Source: Pseudo-nitzschia pungens (taxonomy: Eukaryota > Bacillariophyta > Bacillariophyceae > Bacillariales > Bacillariaceae). Taken from it: DNA of 64,000 nucleotides. Under the pieces are notes generated by a model. The model made no database searches, had not been told where the DNA came from, and worked only from the letters and a program-made list of their open reading frames with translations. The stretch covers positions 434,001 through 498,000 of the forward strand of contig CM074769.1 of NCBI GenBank assembly GCA_037355855.1. The letters are read 5' to 3'. Position numbers and translations under genes: made by a program. This document shows, piece by piece, positions 1 to 12,774 of this stretch; positions within the stretch are counted from its first letter, which is position 1, and every line of letters begins with the position of its first letter.

Positions 1-780
1 TGCTCCTGGGATCGCTATCTGCACATGTTTTACAAATAAGAGACGATGTTTTTTCAAACAATAGCAACGTGTGCTAGAGGAGCCATCCTCAGCAAAAGCG
101 ATGGACGTTGTGTAGCAGTGGATTAGACCCAGCGAAGTATAGCTATTATCGTCAACGCAGAAGGGCCCACATTGTATCCACCACCAACTCTCCTTAGGTC
201 ACTTTGGAAATCGGGATTGTAACTTGAGAATCAATGGTGGTTTTCGTTGTGCTGAGGCTGTAGTTGCGTTGAAGATCTAGATAAGTTATCCCTTCGTTTA
301 ATTAATGTCTAAACGTACCCAATTCAGGACCATTCATACATTCATAATATTAGATACGCAAAGATCAAAATTACGAAGTGGCGGAGTGCAAGTACGACGT
401 ACGAAGTGTGACAGGCCGGAACATCCTGTCAAATCGCGATAGGACAAATCTTCAATGAAGAGTAACGTGTAGAACATTCCTTTATCATGCTCATAGTAAT
501 AACAATAAAACGAAATACAATCATATAAATACGAAATACGGAACAAACTCAGAACCTAAATTCTGAATATACACAGATACGGTAACCTTACCGTACATAT
601 TAATGACCGAGAATAAATATTTTATAATGGAAGACGACACATATCATGGCAATATCAATCGTGACTTTGATCGTTATTCTCAATGGAATACCCCATTTCG
701 CGTATGTCATCGTCATTCTTATCGCACAATTGCTTGAATTCAAGGTGGTTGACGCAGTTTCGTAGCTGAAGCCACGCGCG
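1..780. other. Intergenic, no gene recognised
   Basis: AT-rich sequence with no convincing open frame on either strand. The only structure I see is an inverted repeat at 580-596 (arms ACGGTAA and TTACCGT around CC), a member of the dispersed GTAAGGTTAC-like family found throughout the window's intergenic DNA. Confidence 0.6.
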
Positions 781-810
781 CACTCTCACTCACTCACTCA
801 CTCACTCACT
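781..810. repeat. (CACT)n microsatellite
   Basis: About seven copies of a CACT tetranucleotide lie directly downstream of the stop codon of the minus-strand kinase gene, so they would fall in its 3' untranslated region or just beyond it. Confidence 0.9.
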
Positions 811-814
811 AGGT

Positions 815-2531
815 CTATCCCGAGGCATTCGAAAGTCGGCTTCTTCGGGATTCATCCAGATATACATCAATAACTTCGTCAGAGAGTCTGTTGATTTCTC
901 TGCGCAATCGTTCGCAAGTTTCGGCCATGGATGGTCTTTTCAGATTGTCAACAAAACCTTCCCGTAGCAACTTGCAAATGCTGGGACCCCAGTCCTCCCT
1001 TATTTTGGGTCGGACTCCGCCTAGAACCACCGACTTCTTAAACATTGCATTGGTTGTAATGTGGTCAAAAGGAGTTTCGATGGCAAGGATTTGCCAGCAC
1101 AGAATGCTAAACGAATAGGAGTCCGCTGTTTCGTTGTAGGGTTTCGACAAGAAAACCTCGGGCGCCATGCTGGAAATATTTGGTGTTGTTAATCAAGACA
1201 TCGTTAGTTGAACAGATCCACGTTGTTACCCTCAAATAATAAAACCACAAGACGCCTTCAGTTTCAGAGTTGATTACTTACTACCGGGGAGATCCTGTGT
1301 CGCCAGTAAGATTGTACGTTCCATCTGCGAGCTTCTTTCGTGGATCCAACTCCTTCGCAAGACCAAAATCGAAAATTTTGACATCACCTCTGACATCAAA
1401 TCCAATGTTATCCTACAGAATTTCGAGTTATCATTGTGGCAACGAGAAACGGTGAGACAAAATGAGAGAAGATGCGGTTTTGAATCGAACATAACTTCTT
1501 GATTCATCCGTCATCAGATTTCCAACATACCGGTTTGAGATCGCGATAAATGACACTGTGACCACAATGAAAACAGAAGGAAACAAAGATAACTTTCCGT
1601 TAGCTGTCCATCCAAAAGCGCTCAATCCCTTTTTGTGTCGTTACGACAGATCGAGCATCATTTACTTTTTTGGTTGTCCCCATAGCAATCCTTACGCACC
1701 TCATACCGTGTAAGTAACTAAGCGCACAGGCAAGATCGTACGCCACAGACAAACGCTCTACCCAGAAAGCATTTTTTGCGTCTTTCGACTTTAATAGCTT
1801 CTTCAGCGAGCCACCCTTTTGCTTCTTCCATTTCTTCAAACGAACTGGCATGATGTCGTACAACCTGTCCAGCACTACAAAAAATCCATCCGAGTACAAA
1901 CTACCACCATCCATCGCTCTCATCTTTATGATGTTCGCGTGGCGGATGACCGAAAGAAAACGTGCCTCGGTTGCCAGGTCGACTACCGCATTGACGTAAT
2001 GCTGGGCATCTTGCCTGGATTTGTCTTGAACTCGTTTGATGGCATATCGGTAATCCTTTCCTGATCGGATATAATGCCTCGCCATAAAAGATCGGTCCTG
2101 TATTTTGTTGTGAATATAGAATTCGTCACCAGTTCTCGGCTCTACGGCACCGTTATCTCCCCCATGCAGAGTAATTTTTGTCACCTCGTTGACAACACAA
2201 AATCCGCCACGACCAAGCACACGTCCCAAACTGAGCTCTGGATATTAGTTGTCGTCATAGCAAGGATTTGAAATAAACGGCACGACAAAGAGATAAGAAT
2301 GCGTCCAAGATGTAGAGTGCCCTCTCTAGCAACGAGTTCAGCATTAATAAGCCTACCATTCAGTTGAAATTTCGGGATTCTAGTTTCAGCATCGTTGTCT
2401 AGGAGTACAGAGTCCGAGGTCTTTTCCGCGACAACGCCCTCCGCTACGGTCAACAAATGTGAAATGGAATATTCTCCAATTTGGTCGGTCATGCTTTTAT
2501 GATAGTTGCGATTCCACCAAGTGATGCCCAA
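815..2531 (-). CDS. Serine/threonine protein kinase, five exons including a 25-nt microexon
   Basis: Phosphotransferase of the eukaryotic protein kinase fold. Inferred exons (minus strand): 2531-2357, 2237-1700, 1555-1531, 1412-1285, 1169-815. They total 1221 nt, giving 406 residues in frame. Visible motifs are the glycine loop LGRGGFCVV (about 66-74), the ATP-binding lysine in YAIKRV (K126), the helix-C glutamate in LATEARFL (about E149), the catalytic loop VIYRDLKPDN (D243, with YRD replacing HRD), DFG at 261-263 and the APE motif in MAPEV (about 291-293). The C-lobe contains DSYSFSILCWQIL. The third exon is only 25 nt and encodes the catalytic-loop core. The organisation resembles the large diatom kinase family with YRDLKPDNIGFD and TGS..MAPEV signatures; substrates are unknown. 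The start is the farthest upstream methionine in the exon; an internal one at MTDQIGEY is also possible. Confidence 0.88.
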
Positions 2532-3682
2532 TTGTGAGAGTAAGATTTACCGTTATGGTCTCGAAGAAGGTTGAACACAAGCTACGACGCTTCGAAACAA
2601 CGACGTTGAGAGCCAACAAAATAATGAAGCCAAACTGAAAATAGCGAAGCAAATTTTTTGTGCTTTTGATGTCGAGATGATTAATTAATTTTTTTACTAC
2701 GGCGTGCAATTGCGAGAAGTTCTGATCGTGATGAATCGGTGGGTTAAAAGAACAAGTAAGTTACGGTACAGTAACTTACGGTATTGAGAACCAAAAAATG
2801 GATTGAGAACGTAATTCTGCGGATAGTAAAAGTAAGATTACTTGTGGGACAGAAACAACAGGCTAAGCCTTACACAGTACGGTAGGTGAATGTTTCATTC
2901 AGAGCTTAATTGAAACCGTACCCAAATTTTGAAGCAGTTGACAAGAAAAATGAGCAAACTTCCTAAAGGAAAGTGGTAATTTATTGAGCGAATGGATGCT
3001 GTTCGCTCTCTGGTATCTTACGTACCGTAAGACCTTACGGAAAGAATGAACGATAAGATTACTTGTACGGTACACTCACCAGTAAGGTTGAGGACATCGA
3101 AGAAGTTCATCTTCTCCTCCTAGTACTACTAGTAGTAGTTGCCCAATCACACCTGTTCTTGTCACAAGACTATTACTTCTTGTCAAAGTCCACTTCCTCC
3201 ATGGCTATCCGAGGAGATTTCGAATTGCGCTGAAGTTTTGGTGATGGTCCTGCAAGGAATCCAAATTCATCTATGAACTCAAGAAGTAGTACTACTACTA
3301 GTACGACTGCTGCAATCAAATCAATGAACCTGCCTTTTTCTGAATCTTGTCCAGATGTACTACACCTAGTATGATTCATTATTCTCTGTTTAAAAATGCT
3401 CACAAGACAAGAACATACACGTTGTTCTAAGTCTGCTAGCAAATGAATGTGCATCTACATACTTTTTTTGTGATCGCTTGTGTTTTTATCTTCTTACACC
3501 ACAGAAGTATTAAAATACTACTACTCCAGTAGTAAGTAGTTTCATCAATCATTAGTCACATTATTCTAAATCAAGTTCCAATATCAATATTTGGTATTGT
3601 TTGTTTCCACAAGACCATTTTTATACAGACCATTTATTTCTTTTCGCTGTGGGAGCAGGGATGAAGACTGTCAGCACTAAGA

Positions 3683-3720
3683 AGTAGTAGTACTACTAGT
3701 ACTAATACTAGTAGTAGTAT
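3683..3720. repeat. CTAG-centred AGT/ACT inverted repeat
   Basis: A run of AGT units turns into ACT units through palindromic AGTACT and ACTAGT centres, twice over. It is the longest of several such elements in the window and can fold into a hairpin on either strand. Confidence 0.75.
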
Positions 3721-4144
3721 CTGGTGGCTAATGAAGCAATCATACCTCCTAATTGTCCTTCTCTCTTTGCTGACCATGACTGTATCATGATCATAAGAAT
3801 CCTTCTTTCAGCAAAGTTGAAAACATTCTCTTCCTCATAGCCAGAACCATTACAACTTGTGTCCCTTTCAATCCATAGTCACCTTCCGTAGCTCCCGGAT
3901 TGAAAAGCGATGAATTGCAACAAGATCTTAATCTGGGGATGTTGTGGGTACAAGTACGATTAAATTTCTTGCACAAACTCCTTGTAAATGGTCTTCCGAA
4001 GAATATTATTACTACGTATCTATCTTGAATCATCATTCGTACTAGTGTTCATAGTGCATTGCGGTAGTTTTCAGATAGATCTTTCGGACTCGTGTCAGCA
4101 GATCAGATAATTTTATCTCCAACATCTGATACGAGTAACCTTAA

Positions 4145-4171
4145 TTACCGGTACCGGTAAGGTTACCGGTA
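4145..4171. repeat. GGTAAGGTTACC-like inverted element
   Basis: TACCGGTA units flank a GTAAGGTTAC core, giving partial dyad symmetry. Similar cores recur in nearly every long intergenic region of the window. Confidence 0.6.
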
Positions 4172-4490
4172 TGTGCGTCAAGCAGTACGAGAACTGGTAA
4201 GGTTTATTGGCTAAGTCTTACCGCTATTCGTGAAAGTGATCTTTGTTGGGTCCCCTGCTCTGGCTTTGCCCCCTGTTCTGAGACTGAGAATGAAGGGAAT
4301 CCATGTCGTGACCACGATTTACCGGTAAACCTTACGATCCGATTACGAGTTCGAGTAAGAGGTACGAGTATCGAGAATCGTAATTACGACAGCCGAAGTC
4401 ATTATTAGACTTCCACATCCTATCATAAAACGAAAGTACGAGTAGCCTTTCAATACATCACGTGAACATTATTTGTACAAACTCTTTACC

Positions 4491-5671
<1,181 letters not shown>

Positions 5672-7755
5672 ATCACTCACGCGAAATAATGTTGCCGATT
5701 TTCTTCAAGGGAAATAGATGTTTCGCAGTCATGGTTTATCTGAGATTTGATTGCGATCTTGGTTACCTTGCTTGAGTCGATGACATTCGCATCCGTAGTT
5801 TGATGATAATTGATTCTGTCTAATTCAATACGAACAATCATTATTTTTGCTAACTCGTGCATAGTGCTGTAGAATCGTGCACATTTTCTTTCCATGGACG
5901 AGATACGCCAAAATAAAATAGATTTTCATGCTATGGTATCCCTCCCTTCTAGTCGTCGCACTATCTCAAACTTTGAGGCTCACACCCAATTCCATCCGCA
6001 CAAAGTATAGTATATCGGGGCTATCTTACTTCTCTATTGCTTTGCTCGAAAGGAATAGCGAGGAACGAGTCAATGAAACCAATGTAACACTCTAGGGTGA
6101 TGAGCCCTGTTGCAACAAATAAAATGTTCGAACTAAATCAAAGCGCTCAGTCCGATCCAAAGTGACGGCAACAACAATCAACCAAATAAAATAACAGATT
6201 CAATGGCAAATCAATATAAAAGCAAGGTTTGGACGCGAACTAATTGCAAGGGTACAGACGCTTATGCCAAACGAATCAAACAATCGAATCGAATCATATA
6301 TCGATATCGATATCGATATCGATAAGGGTACAGACGCAAACAAAATAAAGGGTACAGCAGCAATAACAAGGCCAACCTTGTTCCGGACAAACAAATAGTC
6401 CACAGGGAGCTCAAAATATAATAGAGCAATCCCACGAAATCCATATTCAACACCCACAGAGGTGCTCTGGAGTTACGAAATTCGAAACTCCAATAAACTG
6501 CTGTAAACCACCCAAATAAAGACCGGCAAAGTATACTCAGCATGTTACAACCAATTCTTACGCACCGAGCCTTGCTTGAACACAAACTGTCATGCATTGC
6601 TGTGTGCAGTGCGACTGTTTTGATCCAAACCACGGACTGATCTGAAGGCGGCGGAGCCCCAAATGCAAGAAGAACAGAATCGCGGTTTTGACTCAAATTA
6701 TTTCATTTGTGAGAGGTTCCTACAACAACGGCGCACGCTATGTTTGCTTTGCAGGCAACAAGACTGCATCAACACAATACCTTGCACAAGCAGCCTTTTA
6801 AAAAAGCATTAATCGAAAAAACAATAGTACTAGTAGTAACAGCGACAACACCACTAAGAATGACAATTTATTCATTGGTGTTGCTCCTGTTAGTCACATG
6901 AAGAATCATAGCTCTTTAATGTTTAGAGCTAGCTACTAGCTTCAGGAATTCAGTTGCATGTTGATGCTATGAGGAATGATGACATCACAATAGTACAATT
7001 GACACTTTGGAGTGCTGTGTGGTGTGCGGTGTGCGGTGTGTGATGCCTGGATCGAGGATCGAGGTACAGCATGTTGGTATCTCATACGGTAGATACGATA
7101 GGTAGGATGCCTGTTAATACCAACGGAATTTCGATTGTTTCCATCCCAGCAGATCCAGTTGTGACCGCGCGGTGAGATTCAAAAAATAGGAGAGAAGCCA
7201 TAATTCCTCGTATTGTGTTCACAAAACGAAGAGGTGCGTCGTACCAATGCATGGAAAGGCCAAGCAGCGATCCCTTGATGCTTGACAATGTGATGATGCT
7301 ATGCATTGAGTTTTACCCCAATGTGTCTCTGGTATGCCGAGATTGCTTGATTTCTGGTGTTCGTGTTGTCATCGCAACGCATCGAGATGCATGAACGATG
7401 GTGACAGAAGAGTGTCGAACGAGATCGATGTTCCCCTTTTTTTGCTTCTTAATGCGCGCGATCTTTCCTGATGGATTCCGTCCCACCTCGCATAGACAGC
7501 GAGAACACGGAATTTCGCAGACTGTTTCTCGTGCGCCGGAGCGAGGCCTAAATTTAATGCTGCATTTTGTGGACCTGTCCATGCAGTACTTCCTACGAAT
7601 TTTGTCTCATCGTTACGTCGTAACTTTCGGAAGTAGCAACCATCAGCCAGCCACTCAACACCACACTCACATTATGTTGTCTATTTGCTTTTGGTCTTTC
7701 AAAACATAGCACAACACGCAGTAGAACTATCATACACTAGAATAGTACGTTTGGG
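5672..7755. other. Intergenic, about 2.1 kb
   Basis: I see no supportable gene. Features are an (ATCGAT)n tract at 6298-6323 bracketed by GGGTACAGACG copies (about 6250 and 6327), and a GTGTGCG-rich tract around 7011-7045. Open frames of 70-144 codons on the minus strand at 6200-6700 look like chance. Confidence 0.6.
6298..6323. repeat. Self-complementary ATATCG tandem repeat
   Basis: Four-plus units of ATATCG give a 26-bp stretch that is its own reverse complement and can form a hairpin. The 11-mer GGGTACAGACG lies on each side in the same orientation. Confidence 0.85.
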
Positions 7756-10700
7756 ATGAATAATAGTAATTCAAGTCTTCGACCAGGTTGGTTCAAAGGA
7801 CCCGGCGCGGGCGGTGGAAAAGGATTTCAGCCGCCGCCAACAGCGTCGGATCGTGGTGAGAAAGGCCGTTCTGGCTCAAATGGAAGAGGCGATAATGAAA
7901 CTGGAAGCAAAAGGGATTCAAACATTTTCGCAGCACTGCTAGACGACGATGGTGTGGGAAGCGGAGTCGGTGACGGCAATGGTGTTGTCCATGCATCCGA
8001 ATCGTCTTCTAAACCACCGCCGGTTATCAGCAGTTCGAGAAGCGAAGCATTTCGATCGAGTTTCAACCGGTCTTCTTCTTCGGGGGGATCTCGTAGATCT
8101 CTTGCTGATTTAGCAGCACGCGTTCCGGAATTGTCGTCTTCTAGCGGCCACGGTGGCCGGCGTCACTCCGGTCATTTGGGTGGACTGGGTGGAAGTGGGA
8201 GATTTTCGCACATGCATTCGCATGACGGTTCGGGAGGTCCCAGTGGGTCGATTGAAAGCTATAAACCAGATCCAAAGGTCATCCGATACACACGAGAAAA
8301 ACTCTTATCGTTACGTTTTGCTCCGAGAGGAGAGGACAAGGGTCCTCCCGAGGAGCTCAAACCGCTCGAGGGGTCTGTTATTATTTCGGCAACGGCTCAA
8401 GATCCTGTTTGCTGGGACACATTTGATGCTGAAGAAATCTGGGAGATGGCTAGAGAACAAAGGAGATCATCGTCGGCTATTGGTGGGAAGTCTATCGGTG
8501 GTCTAGAAGACCAACGCAGGCGAACGGCACCTAGTAGCGGGAGATGGTCCCGTGGATTGGCTTTACCACCTCAAGAGGAAAGTAGTAAAAGAAAGGGAGA
8601 GGTGGATAATCCAAATGAGTTGTGGGATGATCCAGTTGGTGGAGTGATAGGCGCAGCTTCAGATTTTAGTGCCTTTGGATCATTGCCGGCGGAAGGTGGT
8701 GCTGATGCATTTGACTTTGATAAGATGGCGGAAGCGTCTGCGAAACTAGAATTAGAGCTTCATGGAGAAAGAGGTGGCGATGACGAGGTCGAGCAAAACA
8801 ATGCCAAAAAGATCGACATAAGTCGTCCACTTGCAAGTGCTGGCACCACTCTCATATCGGGATCAGGCAACGATGTAAATGTCTTCGAAGACTTTGACAC
8901 TCCAGTGACGTCGGACTCTGAAGGAGAAACCAATTCCTCTGGAGCAGACGTTGACAAAGAAACAGTCGCAGTTCGTGGTGGCGACGAAGATCCAAACGCA
9001 AGTTCTAGATTGATGAAAATGATTGGAGTGTCGAGAGACCCTTCGATTGATGCAGCGCAAGAAACGAACCTTTCGGAACCAAGCAGCAATCCTTGGGGAT
9101 CGTCAACAAATCTTGACGTCGCAGCTAAATCAACATCGGTGGATCCAATCATTGGTGGAATCGGAGGTACCTCAATATCACTCAATCCCTGGGGAGATTC
9201 TATTATTTCCGGTTCGACATCTTCTCAGCAGACTGGGGCCGGTGGTGGAATGACTTTGGGAGGCATCCACTTGAGTGCGTTTGCCGAAGAAAAGAACCGC
9301 GAAGCACAGATAGCAGCAGAACGAGAAAAAATGGCTCGCCGGGAGGCCGAGTTGCTGGCACGCCGTCGGCAAGAGGAAGAAGAAAAACAACGACGTTTAC
9401 TGGCCCAGCAGCAGCAACAACAACAACAGCAAACTTCGCCACAGCAATCCCAAATTGAACTCATTCTCATGGAAAGAATTTGTACAATTTTGGAGAACTC
9501 ATGGGGCAGATCTGATCTGTTGTCTATTTTGAGAACACTTCACTCCGAAGATTCACGACTTATTAACTTATTAGGAAACATCGATGCTCTCCGTGCTCTG
9601 ATTGCGAGAAGTCCACAGAGGGTCAGTCTTCGCATAGATCCAGGCCTCGCTAGTGAGATCGCTGTTCTTGTGATGACTAATGCTCAGTGGCAGGAACAAC
9701 ATCAGATTCAAGCACGTATTCAGCAAGAACAATTGCGCCGGCGTCACATGGAAGAAGAGGCAAAAGCCAGGTTGCAAGCACAAAACCAACTCACTGCATC
9801 GATCAAGAGGGATGCTCCTTGGTATTATTCTGATCCCCAAAACAATATACAGGTAAGCACAGATTGCCTTGCCGGTCATTCAGTCCCTTTAATTTTTTGT
9901 TCACTTTACACACATCGTTTTGCTAATATCGGTTCCTTTCTCCCAATCTATTTCGCAGGGTCCGTTTCGAGGAGAGGAGATGAGACAATGGCTGGAAGCT
10001 GGATATTTCAAAGGCGACTTACCTATCAGTCAGTTGCCCAATGGACCATTCCATCAGCTGTCTAATTGGTTTCCAGATTTGAATTCCGCTTTCACCGCGA
10101 AAGCATTTGAAGGACAGAATGAAAAGGACGCTGCGGCAGCAGCGCTAGAGCAACAGAGAAAGAATGAGCAAGCTGCCGCGGAAGCCGAGAGACAACGTCT
10201 TGCGGAAGAAATGGAAGCAAAGAAAAAGGCAGAGGAAGAAGCCGCTGCTGCCGCAGCTGCAGCGGCAAAAAAAGAGGCGGAAGCAGCAGCAGCAGCTCGT
10301 AGCCGCGAACGAGAACGCCAGAATGCTGCAGAAATGCAAGCGTCTGTAAATGGTGGCAACCAGTCATCTACTCAGTTGAAAATGATGCTTGGTCTTTCGG
10401 CCGGAGAACAACCTGTTGCGGTCACAGAAAATAAAGCTCCCGACGCCACGAATGGAGTTACCGCTGCCAAGAAAACCGAGAAAAAGACTTCCAAAGTTGC
10501 GAGTAAAAAATCCTCACCAAAACCTGCCGAGGTTTCTCAGGGAGTGTCTCAGCCAGAACTAAAACCGAAACCTGTTGTGTCTGATCCAGTACCAGCACCT
10601 GCCCCCGTGGCACCAGTTGCACCGGCATGGGGAGGAGTCGCAAACAATAAGCCCCGAAAGAGTATGTCTGAAATCCAACAAGAGGAAGCTCGTGCTGCTG

Positions 10701-11212
10701 CTATTTTAGCTGCGAAACGTGGCAGTATGCCGCAAGCGAGTAGTAGTGGATGGGCCAACGTTGCAGCTGGTTCAAGTGGGTGGTCCAGTGGAGCTATCAG
10801 AACTTCTGCTGTTCAGAACCCTGCGCCAGTAACAAGTGTCCGACCAGGTCAAGCCCCTTCTAAACCTCAGACGAAGAAAGTCGCTGTCAACATTCAAAAA
10901 TCAACCCCGGCATCTTCCGCTAGACCAGCAGAAGAGTTTGGTGCAACCATGTCTCCGGTGATGGAAAAATGGTGCAAGGAGAAAATGCAACAAATCAACG
11001 GAAGTGATGATCTCACTCTAGTTGCGTTTTGTATGACTCTCAATGACGCAAGTGAGATCAGACAGTACTTGACAACTTATCTCGGATCCACTTCTCAAGT
11101 GAACAATTTTGCAACTGAGTTCATCAACAAAAGAGGTCTTGGAAGCAAGCATGAAGAGTGGGAAACTCCTGGAAGCGCGAAGAAAGGGCGGAAGAAGAAA
11201 AGCGGACGATAG
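7756..11212 (+). CDS. GYF-domain protein with an eIF4E-binding motif (GIGYF/Smy2-like)
   Basis: Likely translational regulator that recruits proline-rich partners. Two exons, 7756-9852 and 9959-11212, give 1116 residues. The N-terminus is Gly/Ser-rich. At about 178-184 lies YTREKLL, a perfect fit to the canonical eIF4E-binding motif YxxxxL(phi), as in metazoan GIGYF and 4E-T. A charged coiled coil and polyglutamine run occupy about 505-560. The GYF domain begins near W689 (WYYSDPQ), is split by the intron just before GPFRGEEM, and continues with WLEAGYF and LPISQL. A long Glu/Ala/Lys coiled coil follows. A conserved helical C-terminus (VMEKWCKEKMQQI, ..FATEFINKRG) is also present in plant and fungal GYF proteins. 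The combination supports a GIGYF-like repressor; partners are inferred. Confidence 0.9.
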
Positions 11213-11598
11213 ATAATAGTGCTACGAAATATTTGATTGCATTCCACTCCTCAGACTCGTCTGAGTAGGAAGAAAATAAGGCATCTAGCTAAACCATGAT
11301 TGGAGGTCACAGTTAGTTATTTCGTCACTAGGAACTACGAAGTACCTCGTATTGTAGTACGTGGAAAAGGAAAAGGCACGTTTGTGTTTGATCATTTTCC
11401 AACTAAGGCAATGATAGCGATGCCAAAACTTAACGTATTTTCCTCAATGATCGAAGTTGTTGATGTCACAATGGGAAACTATTTGCTGTTTGCGAACGCC
11501 TAGTACCAAAAGATGCCCAAATACTTTGTTTCAAGAATGTTTACAATATGATACAATGGGGGTTTACTTCTCTATTTTCTTAGCAATCTAGAAAAGAC
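11213..11598. other. Convergent intergenic spacer
   Basis: Short spacer between the tail-to-tail GYF and eL30 genes. A 67-codon plus-strand frame is present, but nothing supports it as coding. Confidence 0.5.
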
Positions 11599-12138
11599 TT
11601 AAGCTCTGTCGGCGAGGATATCGGAGTCACCGGCGTCGAGGATGGCAAGAACGGAGCAGTTGTAGAACTTTCCGCAGGCAGTTCCAAGAGCGATGTTGTT
11701 TCCGGCATAGTGGTGGACGTGGCACTTTCCGAGCATACACATGTATTCGACCTCAGACTTTCGCAGAGGAGGGCAGTTGGAGGCGATGACGACCATTTTG
11801 GCCTTTCCCTTGCGGACAGCCTTCATGGAGTTCTTGTAACCCAGGATGGCCTTTCCGGACTTCATGACCAGCTTCAGACGGCTGTTCATGTTGTCTTGTT
11901 GCTTCTTCTGCGCTCAGATAGAGAAAAGAGAAAGTCCATTAGATGTTGAATTAAGGTCACAGATTACAGTACACTGTAAACTGCAGATCTCGTCTGCAAC
12001 ACAGCGAGAGGACCATGAAGGAGATGAATATGCGACAGCCGAGCTACGCTAGTCGTTGTCATCTGACATCCATCTCGGGCGGACAGCATTTTGATGCCCC
12101 CTCCGGAGTCATTGACGTACCGCTTTCTTGGAAACCAT
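11599..12138 (-). CDS. RPL30: 60S ribosomal protein eL30
   Basis: Structural protein of the large ribosomal subunit. Exon 1 is 12138-12121 (18 nt, MVSKKA) and exon 2 is 11907-11599, together 108 residues in frame. Family signatures are [47 protein letters not shown] and the C-terminal [12 protein letters not shown]. The length is close to the usual 105-115. The tiny first exon followed by a roughly 210-nt intron near the 5' end is typical of ribosomal protein genes. The donor is GTACGT and the acceptor GCGCAG. Confidence 0.95.
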
Positions 12139-12774
12139 TTTGATATATCTTAACTTGGTATAGAACGTTAGAAGTTGACCCTTTGAATTATGATGGACGA
12201 TGGGAGGAAGGTGTTTTCGTGTTTCCTTGGTTTAGCGGTGTTTTGTCAATTCATTTCTTTCTCGTATGTATCTGGCTGCTCATGTCCTGCCAATAGTAAA
12301 CCGGTAAGTTTGATTTTGTCTGTCCTTCGGAAAAATCTTTATTGAAGACTATTGAAGCTCCTCCTCACACCATCAAACATATTACAGGTTCGGAAGTTGG
12401 GGGGTGGAAACATTTTTTGATTTTTGAATCAGTCCCCAAACGTGGTCCCTAAAATACTTTACAGTATTGAAACACCGTACGGTACCGTAATTACCGTACA
12501 GTAATTACTCGTACCGACAAATGGTCGAGTTGTCACGTCCCGGGAGGTTGGAATGTCAGGTTTTGAAAGTAAGCATGCTGCCGCCACTAACATGCATTGT
12601 GATCGACAGTTTACTGGCTCCTGCAAATTCGTTTCGTTCTTTTTTTTTACGGAAACGTGAAGCCGAATCTTTCCCATTGATTGACTGTCTCATATTTTTG
12701 TGCTCCGATGACTCTTCTGTTCTTCGGGTGGTAGGAACCGAATTTCTTTGTTCATTACTCCGAGGTAACCCATC
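12139..12774. other. Divergent promoter region between eL30 and JmjC genes
   Basis: Shared upstream region of two divergently transcribed genes. A cluster of GTACCGTAATTACCGTAC-type motifs lies at about 12475-12515. I see no coding sequence. Confidence 0.5.

Larger units (their letters stand above)
2532..4490. other. Intergenic, rich in short inverted repeats
   Basis: No gene is supported. The stretch holds CTAG-centred AGT/ACT runs at 3121-3140, 3285-3305, about 3502-3539 and 3683-3720. It also holds GTAAGGTTAC/CCGTAAG blocks near 2757-2790, 3017-3075, 4145-4205 and 4318-4340. Open frames here are short and start in these repeats. Confidence 0.6.

Noticed and set aside
3173..3454. 93-codon minus-strand frame
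   Set aside because: It crosses an AGT/ACT repeat (giving a Val/Leu run) and has no family similarity.
6262..6696. 144-codon minus-strand open frame
   Set aside because: It runs through the ATATCG repeat (giving an RYRYRYRY run) and shows no family motif or splice logic; it is taken as chance.
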